From: a bacterium
Lineage (GTDB): Bacteria > CLD3 > SB21
Length of the DNA stretch: 35,513 nucleotides
Assembly (NCBI GenBank): GCA_013359335.1
Contig: JABWBZ010000016.1
Location: 1-35,513, forward strand
Reading direction: 5' to 3'
The position numbers were made by a program, and so were the translations under genes. A model generated the notes under the pieces. The model did not search any database. It was not told where the DNA came from and worked only from the letters and a program-made list of their open reading frames with translations. Positions 1 to 8,482 of this stretch are shown here, in pieces. Position 1 is the stretch's first letter. Each line of letters starts with the position of its first letter.

Positions 1-935
1 ATTTTAGAATTCAATCCCCCGCCGTTGTCTTTGACCATAAGATTCAACCGGTCATTTTCCAGCGAGGAAATAATTTCAAGTATACCGGTTTTGGTAAAAG
101 GCGCAATACCGTGACGAATTGCATTTTCCACAATGGGTTGTAATATCAAATTGGGTACGCGCGCATTCAACGTATCCGGATCGATTCGAGTGACAATTTG
201 CAGCCGTTCGCCAAGCCGTGTCCTTTCAATTTCCAGATACTTATTCAGAAACTCCATTTCCTGAAATAATGCCACTTCTTGTGCGCCCACATAATCCAGA
301 GTCAAACGAAGTAAATCGCTCAATTGTGCGATCATCCTTTCTGCGTCATCGGGTTTCGTATGAATGAGCGCGGTGATTGCGTGCAGCGTATTAAATAAAA
401 AATGAGGATTGAGTTGCATTTTAAGCGCTTGCAATTGCGCCTGAGCCAGCTGTGATTGCAATTGCGCTGATCGAAGTTCGCTCTCGCGATAACTTCGGTA
501 GACACCCGCGCCTTGTTGAACGCCTAGAATAATCCAGTAAGCAAGAACATTCCAATGAAACTTAAAAATCAAGGTTGATTGGATAGCTTTGACATACGCA
601 GTTGTCGAATATTCGGAACGAAGCAGCATATTAACCAATGAATAAACCGTCAGGTGAATGACAGCAAACCCTGCGCATGAAAGCAAGTGAAGCGGAACAT
701 GCCTCAACGGGTACGCCCGAATGGAAAATCGACGGCCGAGTGTAAGAATCAACGGCGACAACAGTCCCCATGTGTACCATTCCGGCAAAGCATATATGAG
801 CGAATCTGTCCAGCGAATCGGCTGACGATACGAATACATCAGATAATTTTGACTGGCAAAAAATAATCCGACGAACGTCCAGACTCCAAACAAAACTGTA
901 ATTCGTCTGGCGGCATTTTTAGATGGTAAAGGCAT
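1..935 (-). CDS. LytS/YehU-type sensor histidine kinase, 3' end cut by window
   Basis: This is a partial gene: 311 codons run from ATG at 935 to the window edge without a stop. The N-terminal ~140 residues are hydrophobic, with about four predicted membrane segments and no obvious extracellular sensor domain. A short Gln/Ala-rich coiled linker (about 152-172) follows. The His_kinase (PF06580) signature LNPHFLFNTLH is at about 175-185, with H178 as the expected phospho-acceptor. The HATPase N-box (IVENAIRH, N271) and the G1 box DNGGG (303-307) end the visible part. By family, it should phosphorylate a LytTR-domain response regulator, probably encoded just off the left edge. No clear ribosome binding site precedes ATG 935, so the exact start is uncertain; the class is secure. 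Confidence 0.93.
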   Translation of the reverse strand, partial: MPLPSKNAARRITVLFGVWTFVGLFFASQNYLMYSYRQPIRWTDSLIYALPEWYTWGLLSPLILTLGRRFSIRAYPLRHVPLHLLSCAGFAVIHLTVYSLVNMLLRSEYSTTAYVKAIQSTLIFKFHWNVLAYWIILGVQQGAGVYRSYRESELRSAQLQSQLAQAQLQALKMQLNPHFLFNTLHAITALIHTKPDDAERMIAQLSDLLRLTLDYVGAQEVALFQEMEFLNKYLEIERTRLGERLQIVTRIDPDTLNARVPNLILQPIVENAIRHGIAPFTKTGILEIISSLENDRLNLMVKDNGGGLNSK

Positions 936-1088
936 AAGTAAAAAATCGGATAAAATGGTAATAACCTTCAACGATCTGACAATTTAATTGTTCCAAAACT
1001 CTTTTTGCGAAATATCTTTTCGTCTATTATATTGGGCTCACCTTTCTTCGTTTTCTCCTTATAATCACCAATTGCAGGAGAAGATACC

Positions 1089-1538
1089 ATGCTCATTACA
1101 AGTCCGGCTTTTTCAGAAGGCGAATTGATTCCATCGAAATATACGTGCGACGGATCTAATTTTTCACCGCCTTTAAATTGGCAGGATGCACCGCCATCCG
1201 CCAAAAGTTTTGCTCTCATCTGCGATGACCCCGATGCGCCACGCGGAACGTGGGTTCACTGGATATTGTTTAATCTCCCGTCAAACGTTCACGCTCTGCC
1301 CGAGCATATTCCCGCGCAGGAAATTATCGCCGGCGGCGCCAAACAAGGCATCAATGATTCTCACTCCACCGGCTACGACGGCCCGTGCCCACCCGGCGGA
1401 ACGCACCGGTATTATTTCAAACTCTATGCACTCGATACGACACTGGAAATTAAACCCGGTATCACCAAAGCCGATCTGCTCAAGGCCATGAAGGGACATG
1501 TTCTGGCGGAAGCGCAATTAATGGGACGTTACAAGTGA
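1089..1538 (+). CDS. YbhB/YbcL family PEBP-like protein
   Basis: The 149-residue protein has the normal length for the bacterial phosphatidylethanolamine-binding (Raf kinase inhibitor-like) family. The ligand-pocket motifs are visible: DDPDAP at 46-51, HW at 57-58 and the GPCPPGGTHRY block at 98-108. There is no signal peptide, so it is likely cytosolic like YbhB. The start is supported by a GGAG-type site at about 1076. It is the first of four small plus-strand genes (PEBP, DUF1761, RidA, DUF3052). The biochemical role of bacterial members is not established. Confidence 0.95.
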   Translation: MLITSPAFSEGELIPSKYTCDGSNFSPPLNWQDAPPSAKSFALICDDPDAPRGTWVHWILFNLPSNVHALPEHIPAQEIIAGGAKQGINDSHSTGYDGPCPPGGTHRYYFKLYALDTTLEIKPGITKADLLKAMKGHVLAEAQLMGRYK

Positions 1539-1619
1539 AAGTGAAATTGAAAATTGAGCATTCATGAATCAATGAGATAATAAATCAATAAATCAATTCT
1601 TCATGAGGAGGAGCTTTTT

Positions 1620-2030
1620 ATGACGGAAGTACACATCAACCATGTAACGGCGATTGTTGCCGCTGTGATTAATTTTTTAGTTGGCGGATTATGGTATTCA
1701 CCGCTTTTATTTGCCAAGCCGTGGATGGCAGCGGCTGGATTCACGGAAGAAGACGTCAAAAAAGGCGCGGGTGTCATGCCCTATGTCATCGCCTTGGCAA
1801 CTGCTTTAGTCGTATCGTACGGAATGGCGTGTATTCTTTCCGCCGTGCAGGCAACTTCGATCGTAGACGCATTGTCGATCGGATTTTTTACAGGCATTGC
1901 TTTTGTTGTTTCGACTATTGCCATGCACGATGCTTTTGAAAGCCGCCCGATTAAGCTTACGTTGATCAATGCCGGGCACTCCCTCGTCGGAATTTTAGTC
2001 GTCAGCGTTATTTTGACTATTTGGAAATAA
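1620..2030 (+). CDS. DUF1761 family small membrane protein
   Basis: The 136-residue protein has four hydrophobic stretches (about 8-28, 52-72, 83-100 and 115-135). The N-terminal pattern INHVTAIVAAVINFLVGGLWYSP is split by the typical WYSP turn of DUF1761 proteins. A strong GAGGAGG ribosome binding site lies about 7 bases upstream of ATG. The gene lies 81 bases after the PEBP gene and 12 bases before ridA, consistent with co-transcription. The function of the family is unknown. Confidence 0.87.
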   Translation: MTEVHINHVTAIVAAVINFLVGGLWYSPLLFAKPWMAAAGFTEEDVKKGAGVMPYVIALATALVVSYGMACILSAVQATSIVDALSIGFFTGIAFVVSTIAMHDAFESRPIKLTLINAGHSLVGILVVSVILTIWK

Positions 2031-2042
2031 AAGGAAAATCTG

Positions 2043-2429
2043 ATGAAACGGGAAAATTTTTCAAGCGGTACGCCGTGGGAACCGATTGTCGGTTATTCAC
2101 GCGCCGTAAGAGTAGGCCATACCATTCATGTTTCCGGCACCACCGCTACGGCGGCTGACGGCAGCATTGTCGGCAAAGGCGATCCGTACGCCCAGACAGT
2201 TCAGACGATCAAAAACATCGAAACCGCTTTGAAAAAAGCCGGCGCGTCTCTACACGACGTCGTTCGCACGCGGATGTACGTAACGAATATCGCCGACTGG
2301 GAAAAAATCGGAAAAGCGCATGGCGAGTTTTTTAAAGATATCCGCCCTGCAACGAGTATGGTGGAAGTCAGTAAATTGATTAATCCCGATATGGTCGTGG
2401 AGATCGAAGCTGAAGCTATAATCAACTAA
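2043..2429 (+). CDS. RidA (YjgF/YER057c/UK114) family protein
   Basis: The 128-residue protein matches the length and pattern of RidA-type enamine/imine deaminases. It has the HVSGTTA strand, the conserved [13 protein letters not shown] block with the carboxylate-binding Arg (about 77-79), and the C-terminal VEIEAEAI strand. Canonical RidA hydrolyses 2-aminoacrylate released by PLP enzymes. This copy has a long N-terminal [21 protein letters not shown] segment typical of a RidA subfamily whose substrate is less certain. It sits 12 bases after the DUF1761 gene. The fold is sure; the exact substrate is not. Confidence 0.93.
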   Translation: MKRENFSSGTPWEPIVGYSRAVRVGHTIHVSGTTATAADGSIVGKGDPYAQTVQTIKNIETALKKAGASLHDVVRTRMYVTNIADWEKIGKAHGEFFKDIRPATSMVEVSKLINPDMVVEIEAEAIIN

Positions 2430-2452
2430 ATTTTTATCAGCAAGATAAAACT

Positions 2453-2860
2453 ATGGCAGGTTACTCCGGCACACCATTGATCAAAAAGCTCGGCATTAAA
2501 GAAGGCTTTACTGTTGCACTGATTAATGCGCCAAGAAATTATAATCGAACTCTGGGCAATATGCCCGCTAATGTCAGGATCATTAAAAAAATAAAATCCG
2601 GTTTGGATTGCATTCAATTTTTTACAAAATCGAAGAGCGAACTTGAAGCCGAGATGGTTCATCTCAAAAACGCTATCGTTCAAAACGGTATGATCTGGAT
2701 TTCCTGGCCGAAAGGCAGTTCGAAAATTCCCACCGATGTTAGTGAAAACATTGTCCGCGACATCGCGCTGCGCCATGGTTTAGTGGACGTCAAAGTTTGC
2801 GCAGTCGACGAAATATGGTCGGGACTCAAACTCATTATCCCCGTCAATGACCGCCGATAG
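2453..2860 (+). CDS. DUF3052 family protein
   Basis: The 135-residue soluble protein starts MAGYSGTPLIKKLGIKEG, the hallmark of DUF3052 proteins. It then alternates beta strands and helices: a short VALINAP strand, a DCIQFF strand and an IWISWPKGSSK segment. It closes the plus-strand run, 23 bases after ridA. No catalytic motif is evident and the family has no assigned function. Its neighbours are all small housekeeping or stress-type proteins, which does not define its job. Confidence 0.85.
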   Translation: MAGYSGTPLIKKLGIKEGFTVALINAPRNYNRTLGNMPANVRIIKKIKSGLDCIQFFTKSKSELEAEMVHLKNAIVQNGMIWISWPKGSSKIPTDVSENIVRDIALRHGLVDVKVCAVDEIWSGLKLIIPVNDRR

Positions 2861-2959
2861 TTTGAACGCTGTTTTATAAACGATCACTGCGATTCCGATT
2901 TCTTTTGAAGAATAAAGAATCTCACACAAAACTTAGCAATTTTCAAAACCGTATGGCTA

Positions 2960-3175
2960 TTAAACCGGCAACTCGACCGTAACGAAACATGCGCGCGCGG
3001 ACTGACACATCTCCGGCGCGACCAATTGCCCGTCGGGTCCGGCGACGCCCATCGTACACAAACACCAATATTGCGCCGTCGTCGAATCGTCGTTGCGCCA
3101 GGATTCCATCTGATCGGGTTCAGGAATGTAACTCATTTTCGTACGAAGATGCCGACATTGCGATTTATGCCCCAT
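2960..3175 (-). CDS. small Cys-containing protein, last gene of the molybdenum hydroxylase operon
   Basis: This is a 71-codon ORF whose ATG lies 10 bases after the stop of the FAD subunit gene. An AAGAGGTGA ribosome binding site overlaps that stop region, which supports real translation. The product has five Cys (7, 38, 40, 57, 63), including a WCLC pair and a CQSARAC pair, plus several Trp and Asp. Such spacing could bind a metal or Fe-S centre, but no family is recognised. Its position suggests a role in assembly or function of the oxidoreductase. An antisense 62-codon ORF over the same bases has no comparable start signal. Confidence 0.62.
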   Translation of the reverse strand: MGHKSQCRHLRTKMSYIPEPDQMESWRNDDSTTAQYWCLCTMGVAGPDGQLVAPEMCQSARACFVTVELPV

Positions 3176-3185
3176 AAGTCACCTC

Positions 3186-4175
3186 TTATTCAAACGGATT
3201 GATGCCCGCAGCCAGGCAGATCGTTCGCGTAATGACAGCTTTAAAAACAGGAATTTTATAAGCGTTTTCGGACAAAGGCGTTGCTCCGGTCATTGCCGCT
3301 TCGGCTGCTTTTCGCGCAAGCTCGCGCGTAATAGTTTGATTTTTTAAAACGGCTTCCGCTTTCGGTACGCGCCATGGTATCGGCGCAGCCGCGCCCAGCA
3401 CGATCCGGGCATCGGCGCAGGTCTTGCCGTTCATCTGCATACCCACCGCTACTTCCGCCACCGGCCAATCAAACGCCTGCTTTTCTTTTTGTTTATAATA
3501 ATAACTGATATAACCGCCGGGCGCCGGAGGAATGGTAACAGCGGTGATGATTTCATTCGCTTCAAGAATATTTTCCCGAAAAATATCTTTGACAGGTAAA
3601 ACAAAAAAATCATCGATGGAAATTTCTCTTTCGCCTTTGGGCGATGTGATTTTCAATTTTGCTCCCAAGGCCATCAACGCCGTCGCCGTTGCGGATGGAT
3701 GTACAATGACACAACCGCCGTTGTTGCCGAAAATGGCGTGATATTGATTCTCGCCATCGAGGGCGAAACAGGCTTTGCCGCCTTTGCGCTTGCAGTCAAA
3801 ATCGTGGCTGCGGAAATACCAGCAGCGCGGCCGTTGGCACAAATTACCTCCCAGCGTGGCTGCATTGCGGATCTGCGGCGTGGCGGCAGCGTCCGCGGCT
3901 TGCGCCAAAGCCTGATAACGGCCTTTAAGTTTTTCATGCGATGATAATTCATCGAGTGTCACATTAGGACCGATGGTCACGCCGGCGGAATTTTCGTTTA
4001 GAAAATGCAGATCTTTCAGCGAACGCAGATGAACAAGCCGTTTGGGTTGAATCAATCCTTCTTTCATCATATCGAGCAAATCGATTCCGCTGCCTTTGAC
4101 CATGGTCCCCGGATCGTTCAGAAAATTAAAAACATCTTTTAATGATTCCGGCTTCGCGTATTCAAATGAATTCAT
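3186..4175 (-). CDS. Molybdenum hydroxylase FAD-binding subunit with [4Fe-4S] insertion (PaoB/YagS-like)
   Basis: The 329-residue protein is the middle subunit of a xanthine dehydrogenase-family enzyme. The FAD_binding_5 domain spans about 1-215, with the VKGSGIDLLDMM flavin loop at 27-37 and ATLGGNL at 107-113. The CO_deh_flav_C domain follows to the end. Cys113, Cys118, Cys128 and Cys136 sit in an insertion after ATLGGN. This is the arrangement that holds an extra [4Fe-4S] cluster in PaoB and in 4-hydroxybenzoyl-CoA reductase beta subunits. It should pass electrons from the 2Fe-2S subunit to FAD. It follows the molybdopterin subunit gene by 27 bases and has no signal peptide of its own. Confidence 0.94.
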   Translation of the reverse strand: MNSFEYAKPESLKDVFNFLNDPGTMVKGSGIDLLDMMKEGLIQPKRLVHLRSLKDLHFLNENSAGVTIGPNVTLDELSSHEKLKGRYQALAQAADAAATPQIRNAATLGGNLCQRPRCWYFRSHDFDCKRKGGKACFALDGENQYHAIFGNNGGCVIVHPSATATALMALGAKLKITSPKGEREISIDDFFVLPVKDIFRENILEANEIITAVTIPPAPGGYISYYYKQKEKQAFDWPVAEVAVGMQMNGKTCADARIVLGAAAPIPWRVPKAEAVLKNQTITRELARKAAEAAMTGATPLSENAYKIPVFKAVITRTICLAAGINPFE

Positions 4176-4202
4176 AATTCACCTTTTTTTAGCAAAAAAT
4201 TA

Positions 4203-6485
4203 TTAACCTTGTAAAACTTTAAGAACGGCAGCCGGTGTCATCGGCAATTCGCGAATGCGTACGCCGGTCGCGTGATAAAACGCATTGGCAATAGCCGCGG
4301 CCGTCGGTACCGTGGCCGGTTCGCCGATGCCCATCGCGCCGGTACTGCTCTGGCCGTTGTTGACGTCGATGATGATCGATTCGATTTCCGGCATATCGAG
4401 CGATCCGGCAATTTTGTATTGATCGAAATTTGCATTCACCATCAATCCGGTATTTCTGTCGAGAAGACGATTTTCAAACAGCGCATAGCTGATGCCTTGA
4501 ATCACGCCGCCGTTGATCTGACTCTCGAGCGTCAATCGATTCATCGGACGGCCGCAGTCATGCACGGCGACAACACGTTTAACCTTGATAACGCCGGTCT
4601 CAGTATCGACTTCCACTTCGGCGAACTGCACGCCTGCGAGCAATCGCGGCCGTACTTCTAAATGATCTTTGAGCCGTTCGCCGATCACGGTGAATTTATC
4701 GCCCGGAATTTTTGACGCAACTTGTTTCCATGTCAAATTTTTCGAAGGATTAGCTGCGACGACAATTTTTCCATCCGTCAAATCAAGTTCTTCCGGCTTT
4801 ACGCCAAGAAGCGGCGCGGCGATGTCGAACATTTTCATTTTCGCAAGATACGCCGCATTGCGCACTGCCGGAGTGATGCCGGCCGTTGTCTGGCTACCGC
4901 CGCTGGCGGGGCCAAGCCCGTACTGCGTGTCTCCGATTTTGACGACAATATCTTTCGGCTGCAATCCCAGTTCCTCCGCCGCCACCATCGCCATGACCGT
5001 CCTGATGCCGCCGCCAATATCCTGAACGCCGTTCGTCAGTTCGAGCGAACCGTCGCTATTGACCTGAATCGCGGCCTGAAATCCGGCGCCGGTAATATAA
5101 TACCAGACGGAATTGGCCATACCGTAGCCTTTTTTTATAGGGCCTTTATCGGCCGCAACTTTAGGATTTCGTTTTTCCCAGCCGAATTTTTTCGCACCGA
5201 TTTCATATTCAGCCATTCGAACAAGGTCGGTCGCGGAATTTAATTTTCTGAATTCCAAAGGATCCATAGCGAGTTTGTATGCCAGTTCATCGATCGATTG
5301 TTCCAATGCAAAAGCGCCTTGCGGAAAACCGGGCGCCCGGAAAGCCGCTCCGGGCCCGGCATTGATAAACACGTCCGATTCTTCCGTAAAAATATTATCG
5401 ACGGTAAAATACATTACGCGCGCCGGTCCGGCCGAACCCGCGCCGGTTCCAACCCCGGCGGTACCGTAAGACAATAATTTGATCGCTTTCAATTTTCCGT
5501 CTTTTCCGGCGCCAATTTTAAGAGTTTGGACGGAACTCGGGCGATTGCCGACAGCCAAATGTTCTTCTTTGCGATTGAGCATCAACCGTACGGGCGCTTT
5601 GGTTTTTTTGGCTAATTTGGCGGCCATGGCGCCGTACACTCCGGCTCCGAATTTGGCGCCGAAGCCGCCGCCCATGTATTCGGTATACACCCTTACGTTA
5701 GTTTTCGGAAGTTGAAATACGTCGGCCAATTCATCGCGCACGCTGAACGTACCTTGTGTCGACGCCCAGACCGTCAGTTGATCGTCAGCATCCCAGCGGG
5801 CAACAACCCCGTGTGTCTCCATGGCCGAGTGCGTTTGAACCTGCGTCGTATACGTGGCTTCGACGACCACGTCGGATCCGGCCAACGCCGTGTCGACCTG
5901 AGATAAATTGCCGTTCGTTCTCGGGCCGCGGACATTGCCTTTTTGTGAAACTTTCGCCGCGCCGCCGGGCGCATCGCCTTCCGTTTTTTTCTCTTCGACG
6001 GTTTCATCGAATACCAGAATTTTTCCGTTTTTGGCTTTCTCAATATCCACGACGAACGGCTTGCGCTCGTATTCGACGGCAACTAATTTTAAAGCCTCCT
6101 CCGCCTGATGCTGCGTTTCAGCGGCAATCGCCAGAATTTCCTGACCGGCAAAACGCACTGCCATCGGCCACTGTTCTTTGACCGGAATAACGGCTTTGAC
6201 GCCGGGATATTTTTCCGCTTTGGAAGTATCGACACTTTTTACAACAGCCGACGCGTGCGGTGATCGCAGAAAAACCGCGTGCAACATGCCCGGCAATTGA
6301 ATATCGAACGTGTATTTGGCTTTGCCGGAAACTTTATCCATGCCGTCGTTGCGCGACGTTTTGCCGCCGATGAACTTAAGTTGATCGCCGCCGTCCCACG
6401 GTTTGGGCGTATTATCGGCAATGTCGACCGTTATGTCTTTTAAATTTTTTTCTACGCCGAGTTTGAGCGTGACTTGTTTGGACAT
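4203..6485 (-). CDS. Molybdenum hydroxylase large subunit, molybdopterin-binding (PaoC/YagR-like)
   Basis: The 760-residue protein has the Ald_Xan_dh_C a/b hammerhead domain (about 45-180) followed by the Mo-cofactor domains. Visible cofactor motifs are GGGFGAKFGAG (about 275), the AFRAPGFPQG loop, GGSQTTAG and the C-terminal AMGIGEPA. In the last motif, Glu722 is the expected catalytic base of the xanthine oxidase family. It should hydroxylate an aldehyde or N-heterocycle; the substrate cannot be read from sequence. An AAGGAGT site lies about 8 bases before ATG. The length matches single-Mo-domain PaoC-type subunits. Confidence 0.96.
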   Translation of the reverse strand: MSKQVTLKLGVEKNLKDITVDIADNTPKPWDGGDQLKFIGGKTSRNDGMDKVSGKAKYTFDIQLPGMLHAVFLRSPHASAVVKSVDTSKAEKYPGVKAVIPVKEQWPMAVRFAGQEILAIAAETQHQAEEALKLVAVEYERKPFVVDIEKAKNGKILVFDETVEEKKTEGDAPGGAAKVSQKGNVRGPRTNGNLSQVDTALAGSDVVVEATYTTQVQTHSAMETHGVVARWDADDQLTVWASTQGTFSVRDELADVFQLPKTNVRVYTEYMGGGFGAKFGAGVYGAMAAKLAKKTKAPVRLMLNRKEEHLAVGNRPSSVQTLKIGAGKDGKLKAIKLLSYGTAGVGTGAGSAGPARVMYFTVDNIFTEESDVFINAGPGAAFRAPGFPQGAFALEQSIDELAYKLAMDPLEFRKLNSATDLVRMAEYEIGAKKFGWEKRNPKVAADKGPIKKGYGMANSVWYYITGAGFQAAIQVNSDGSLELTNGVQDIGGGIRTVMAMVAAEELGLQPKDIVVKIGDTQYGLGPASGGSQTTAGITPAVRNAAYLAKMKMFDIAAPLLGVKPEELDLTDGKIVVAANPSKNLTWKQVASKIPGDKFTVIGERLKDHLEVRPRLLAGVQFAEVEVDTETGVIKVKRVVAVHDCGRPMNRLTLESQINGGVIQGISYALFENRLLDRNTGLMVNANFDQYKIAGSLDMPEIESIIIDVNNGQSSTGAMGIGEPATVPTAAAIANAFYHATGVRIRELPMTPAAVLKVLQG

Positions 6486-6514
6486 GATCCGACTCCTTTA
6501 CGGATTTATAGAAC

Positions 6515-6904
6515 TTACTGCGCCCAGATGCCAATGGATAAAAGAACAGCTACCCCCAGCAGCGCCACGGCGCTGATTAATTGTTCTTTTTTGTAGGTAT
6601 TTTTTTTCACTCTGATTTCCAGAATATTTTGCAAAGGAATAATCGCTTTGACATATTGCCGGTGGCCCATGCTGAAAAATTCAAATTCCACGCGTGTGCT
6701 GTCGGTGAATCCTTTGAAATAACCGTCTTCCTCGAAAATACCGCCGGTTCCGCTGCTATAGCGGACGTGCACAACTTCATTGGGTTTGATCATTTCTTTT
6801 TCAATGACCGCGGCGGTGATCGTCTGCGGTTTGTAAATCTTTTGTCCGCCCGCACACCCGGCAACAATCCCGCACCACATTAAACCGATAACCATTTTAA
6901 TCAT
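6515..6904 (-). CDS. putative lipoprotein inserted in the molybdenum hydroxylase operon
   Basis: The 129-residue product has a short hydrophobic leader ending in the lipobox VAGC (Cys17). A beta-rich middle follows, with VVHVRYSSG and a GYFKGFTDSTRVEF strand pair. The C-terminal membrane segment is at about 107-127. It resembles small Bacteroidota-type proteins that sit beside secreted enzymes, but I recognise no family. It starts only 8 bases after the stop of the 2Fe-2S subunit gene with no good ribosome binding site, so translation is probably coupled. It ends 29 bases before the large subunit. A lipoprotein between two catalytic subunits is unusual for this operon type. Confidence 0.78.
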   Translation of the reverse strand: MIKMVIGLMWCGIVAGCAGGQKIYKPQTITAAVIEKEMIKPNEVVHVRYSSGTGGIFEEDGYFKGFTDSTRVEFEFFSMGHRQYVKAIIPLQNILEIRVKKNTYKKEQLISAVALLGVAVLLSIGIWAQ

Positions 6905-6911
6905 ACATTGA

Positions 6912-7535
6912 TCACGCTTTTTTAGCGTTGAGTACCGCTTCGAAGACTTTAGGATAGGTGCCGCAACGGCACAAATTGCCGCTCGTTGCCGTTTTAATAT
7001 CGTCCATCGTCGGATTGTTTTTATGATCGAGTAAATTTTTGCAGCTCATGATCAGTCCCGGTGTACAAAATCCACACTGCAACGCATCGGCATTGATAAA
7101 CGCCTGCTGTACGGGATGCAATTGACCGTTCGATTCTAAACCTTCAATCGTCTGAATCGGCAGACCGGCAACGTCGATCGCAAGCGTGAGGCATGAAGCC
7201 AATGTTTGACCGCCGACAATGACCGTGCACGCTCCGCAGGCGCCACGATCGCATCCGGTTTTCGTACCGGTGAGATGCAAATGATCCCGCAGCGCTTCGA
7301 CCAACGTCGTACGCGGTTCGACATTGATCGTGTAATTTTTGCCGTTCACATTGAGCGTGATCGAAGTAGTTCCCGGACCCACCAGGGTTCCGTTGGTTGT
7401 GCCGTCGGGAATGACGCCGCCAAGAATGCCTCCGCCGGCCGCCGCTACACCGATCGACGTCAAACCGAACCCTTTGAGAAATTTTCGACGCGACAACCCT
7501 TTGGAGGTTTTATTGTCATCGTGCGACTGACTCAT
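6912..7535 (-). CDS. Molybdenum hydroxylase 2Fe-2S subunit with Tat signal (PaoA/YagT-like)
   Basis: The 207-residue electron-transfer subunit starts at ATG 7535, preceded by TGGAG at 6-7 bases. An in-frame TTG four codons upstream falls beyond that site and is not preferred. The twin-arginine motif SRRKFLK (15-21) and a hydrophobic Ala/Gly stretch indicate Tat export of the folded complex, as in E. coli PaoABC. The plant-type 2Fe-2S domain uses Cys95, Cys100, Cys103 and Cys115. The C-terminal 2Fe-2S domain uses Cys154, Cys157, Cys189 and Cys191. It is the first gene of the operon, so the whole enzyme is probably periplasmic, ferried by this subunit's signal. Confidence 0.95.
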   Translation of the reverse strand: MSQSHDDNKTSKGLSRRKFLKGFGLTSIGVAAAGGGILGGVIPDGTTNGTLVGPGTTSITLNVNGKNYTINVEPRTTLVEALRDHLHLTGTKTGCDRGACGACTVIVGGQTLASCLTLAIDVAGLPIQTIEGLESNGQLHPVQQAFINADALQCGFCTPGLIMSCKNLLDHKNNPTMDDIKTATSGNLCRCGTYPKVFEAVLNAKKA

Positions 7536-7699
7536 GATAAACTCCAATAGTTAGAGTTATTAAAAAAAATTGAAATCAGGAAATTTGAATTGCCTTAATC
7601 TAATCGTTGAGACGGGTAGAAATGTTACGCAAGAAAAGCTGAATGAGTTTCCTAAAAAAAGAATAAAAAGTCAAGTGACCGGTTTGGGTTATTTATAAA

Positions 7700-7728
7700 A
7701 AAACCCGGAATCCATTATCCCGGGTTTT
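7700..7728 (-). terminator. rho-independent terminator
   Basis: A perfect 9-bp stem (AAAACCCGG with CCGGGTTTT) encloses an 11-base loop. On the minus strand the stem runs straight into eight T residues. It lies about 65 bases past the stop of the outer-membrane-like gene at 7791. It therefore separates that transcript from the molybdenum hydroxylase operon downstream. Confidence 0.88.
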
Positions 7729-7790
7729 ACACGTCGCAAAATACCATATCTCTCAGCGACTCGCCAACTTTGCGAGAAATACATATCGCT

Positions 7791-8462
7791 CTAAAAACGG
7801 CTCGTTAGTCCTAATTGAAAATAGATTGGTAAAACATCGCTTTCATTTCCGCGCGCATTGACTTTGCCTAATCGTAAATTGGCTTCATAACTGCGGCCAA
7901 TGGTTTTACCGGCTTGAATTCCGTAAAAATAATGAGCGCCGTTATTTAAATACCACCCATCCTGAATCTCCGGGTAGTTGCCCTTCATAAGCTTCGAGTG
8001 TTTTAAATATGAAACGACGGCTCCATCGGCGCTCAACTCCAATGCTGCGTGAAAGGTCGGTTTGAAATATCCTGTCACGAGAGAAAATTCGCCGCCGAAA
8101 TTTGAAATTCTGACAAGAGATGTTTTATGATTTCGAAAAATTCCTAGAACTTTACCTGACGCAACAAAACCATTTTTTTCAAAAAACTCAACATGGGTGC
8201 CAAACCGCACTTTAAAATCATCCGTCAGCCGATGACCCATCGGCATAGAATAATCGAAAGTCAAAACCAACGGCCGGATCGTCTGAATAAAACGTCCGTA
8301 GCCGACTTGCGCCGTCACGCCAAAATCGTATCCAAAATTAGAATAAATGATGTTTGAATTCTGCTTGCCAGCCGATCGCCAATTTAAATTTTGAGAATAG
8401 CCAGAGCTTACCAGTATTCCGGCTAAAAAGGTTAAGAAGAATATATTGATTAATTTTTTCAC
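7791..8462 (-). CDS. secreted, probably outer-membrane beta-barrel protein of unknown function
   Basis: The 223-residue protein has a clear Sec signal peptide, with cleavage expected after SSGYSQ at about residue 24. The rest alternates aromatic and hydrophobic residues in short strands (for example YDFGVTAQVGYGRF and ALELSADGAVVSYL). It ends in Phe (LGLTSRF), as outer membrane barrels do. The start is GTG at 8462 with AGGAG about 8 bases upstream; no other start keeps the full signal peptide. No named family is recognised. It lies 20 bases after the alpha/beta hydrolase gene and is probably co-transcribed with it. Confidence 0.8.
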   Translation of the reverse strand: MKKLINIFFLTFLAGILVSSGYSQNLNWRSAGKQNSNIIYSNFGYDFGVTAQVGYGRFIQTIRPLVLTFDYSMPMGHRLTDDFKVRFGTHVEFFEKNGFVASGKVLGIFRNHKTSLVRISNFGGEFSLVTGYFKPTFHAALELSADGAVVSYLKHSKLMKGNYPEIQDGWYLNNGAHYFYGIQAGKTIGRSYEANLRLGKVNARGNESDVLPIYFQLGLTSRF

Positions 8463-8482
8463 GACTGTTTCTCCTAAAAATT

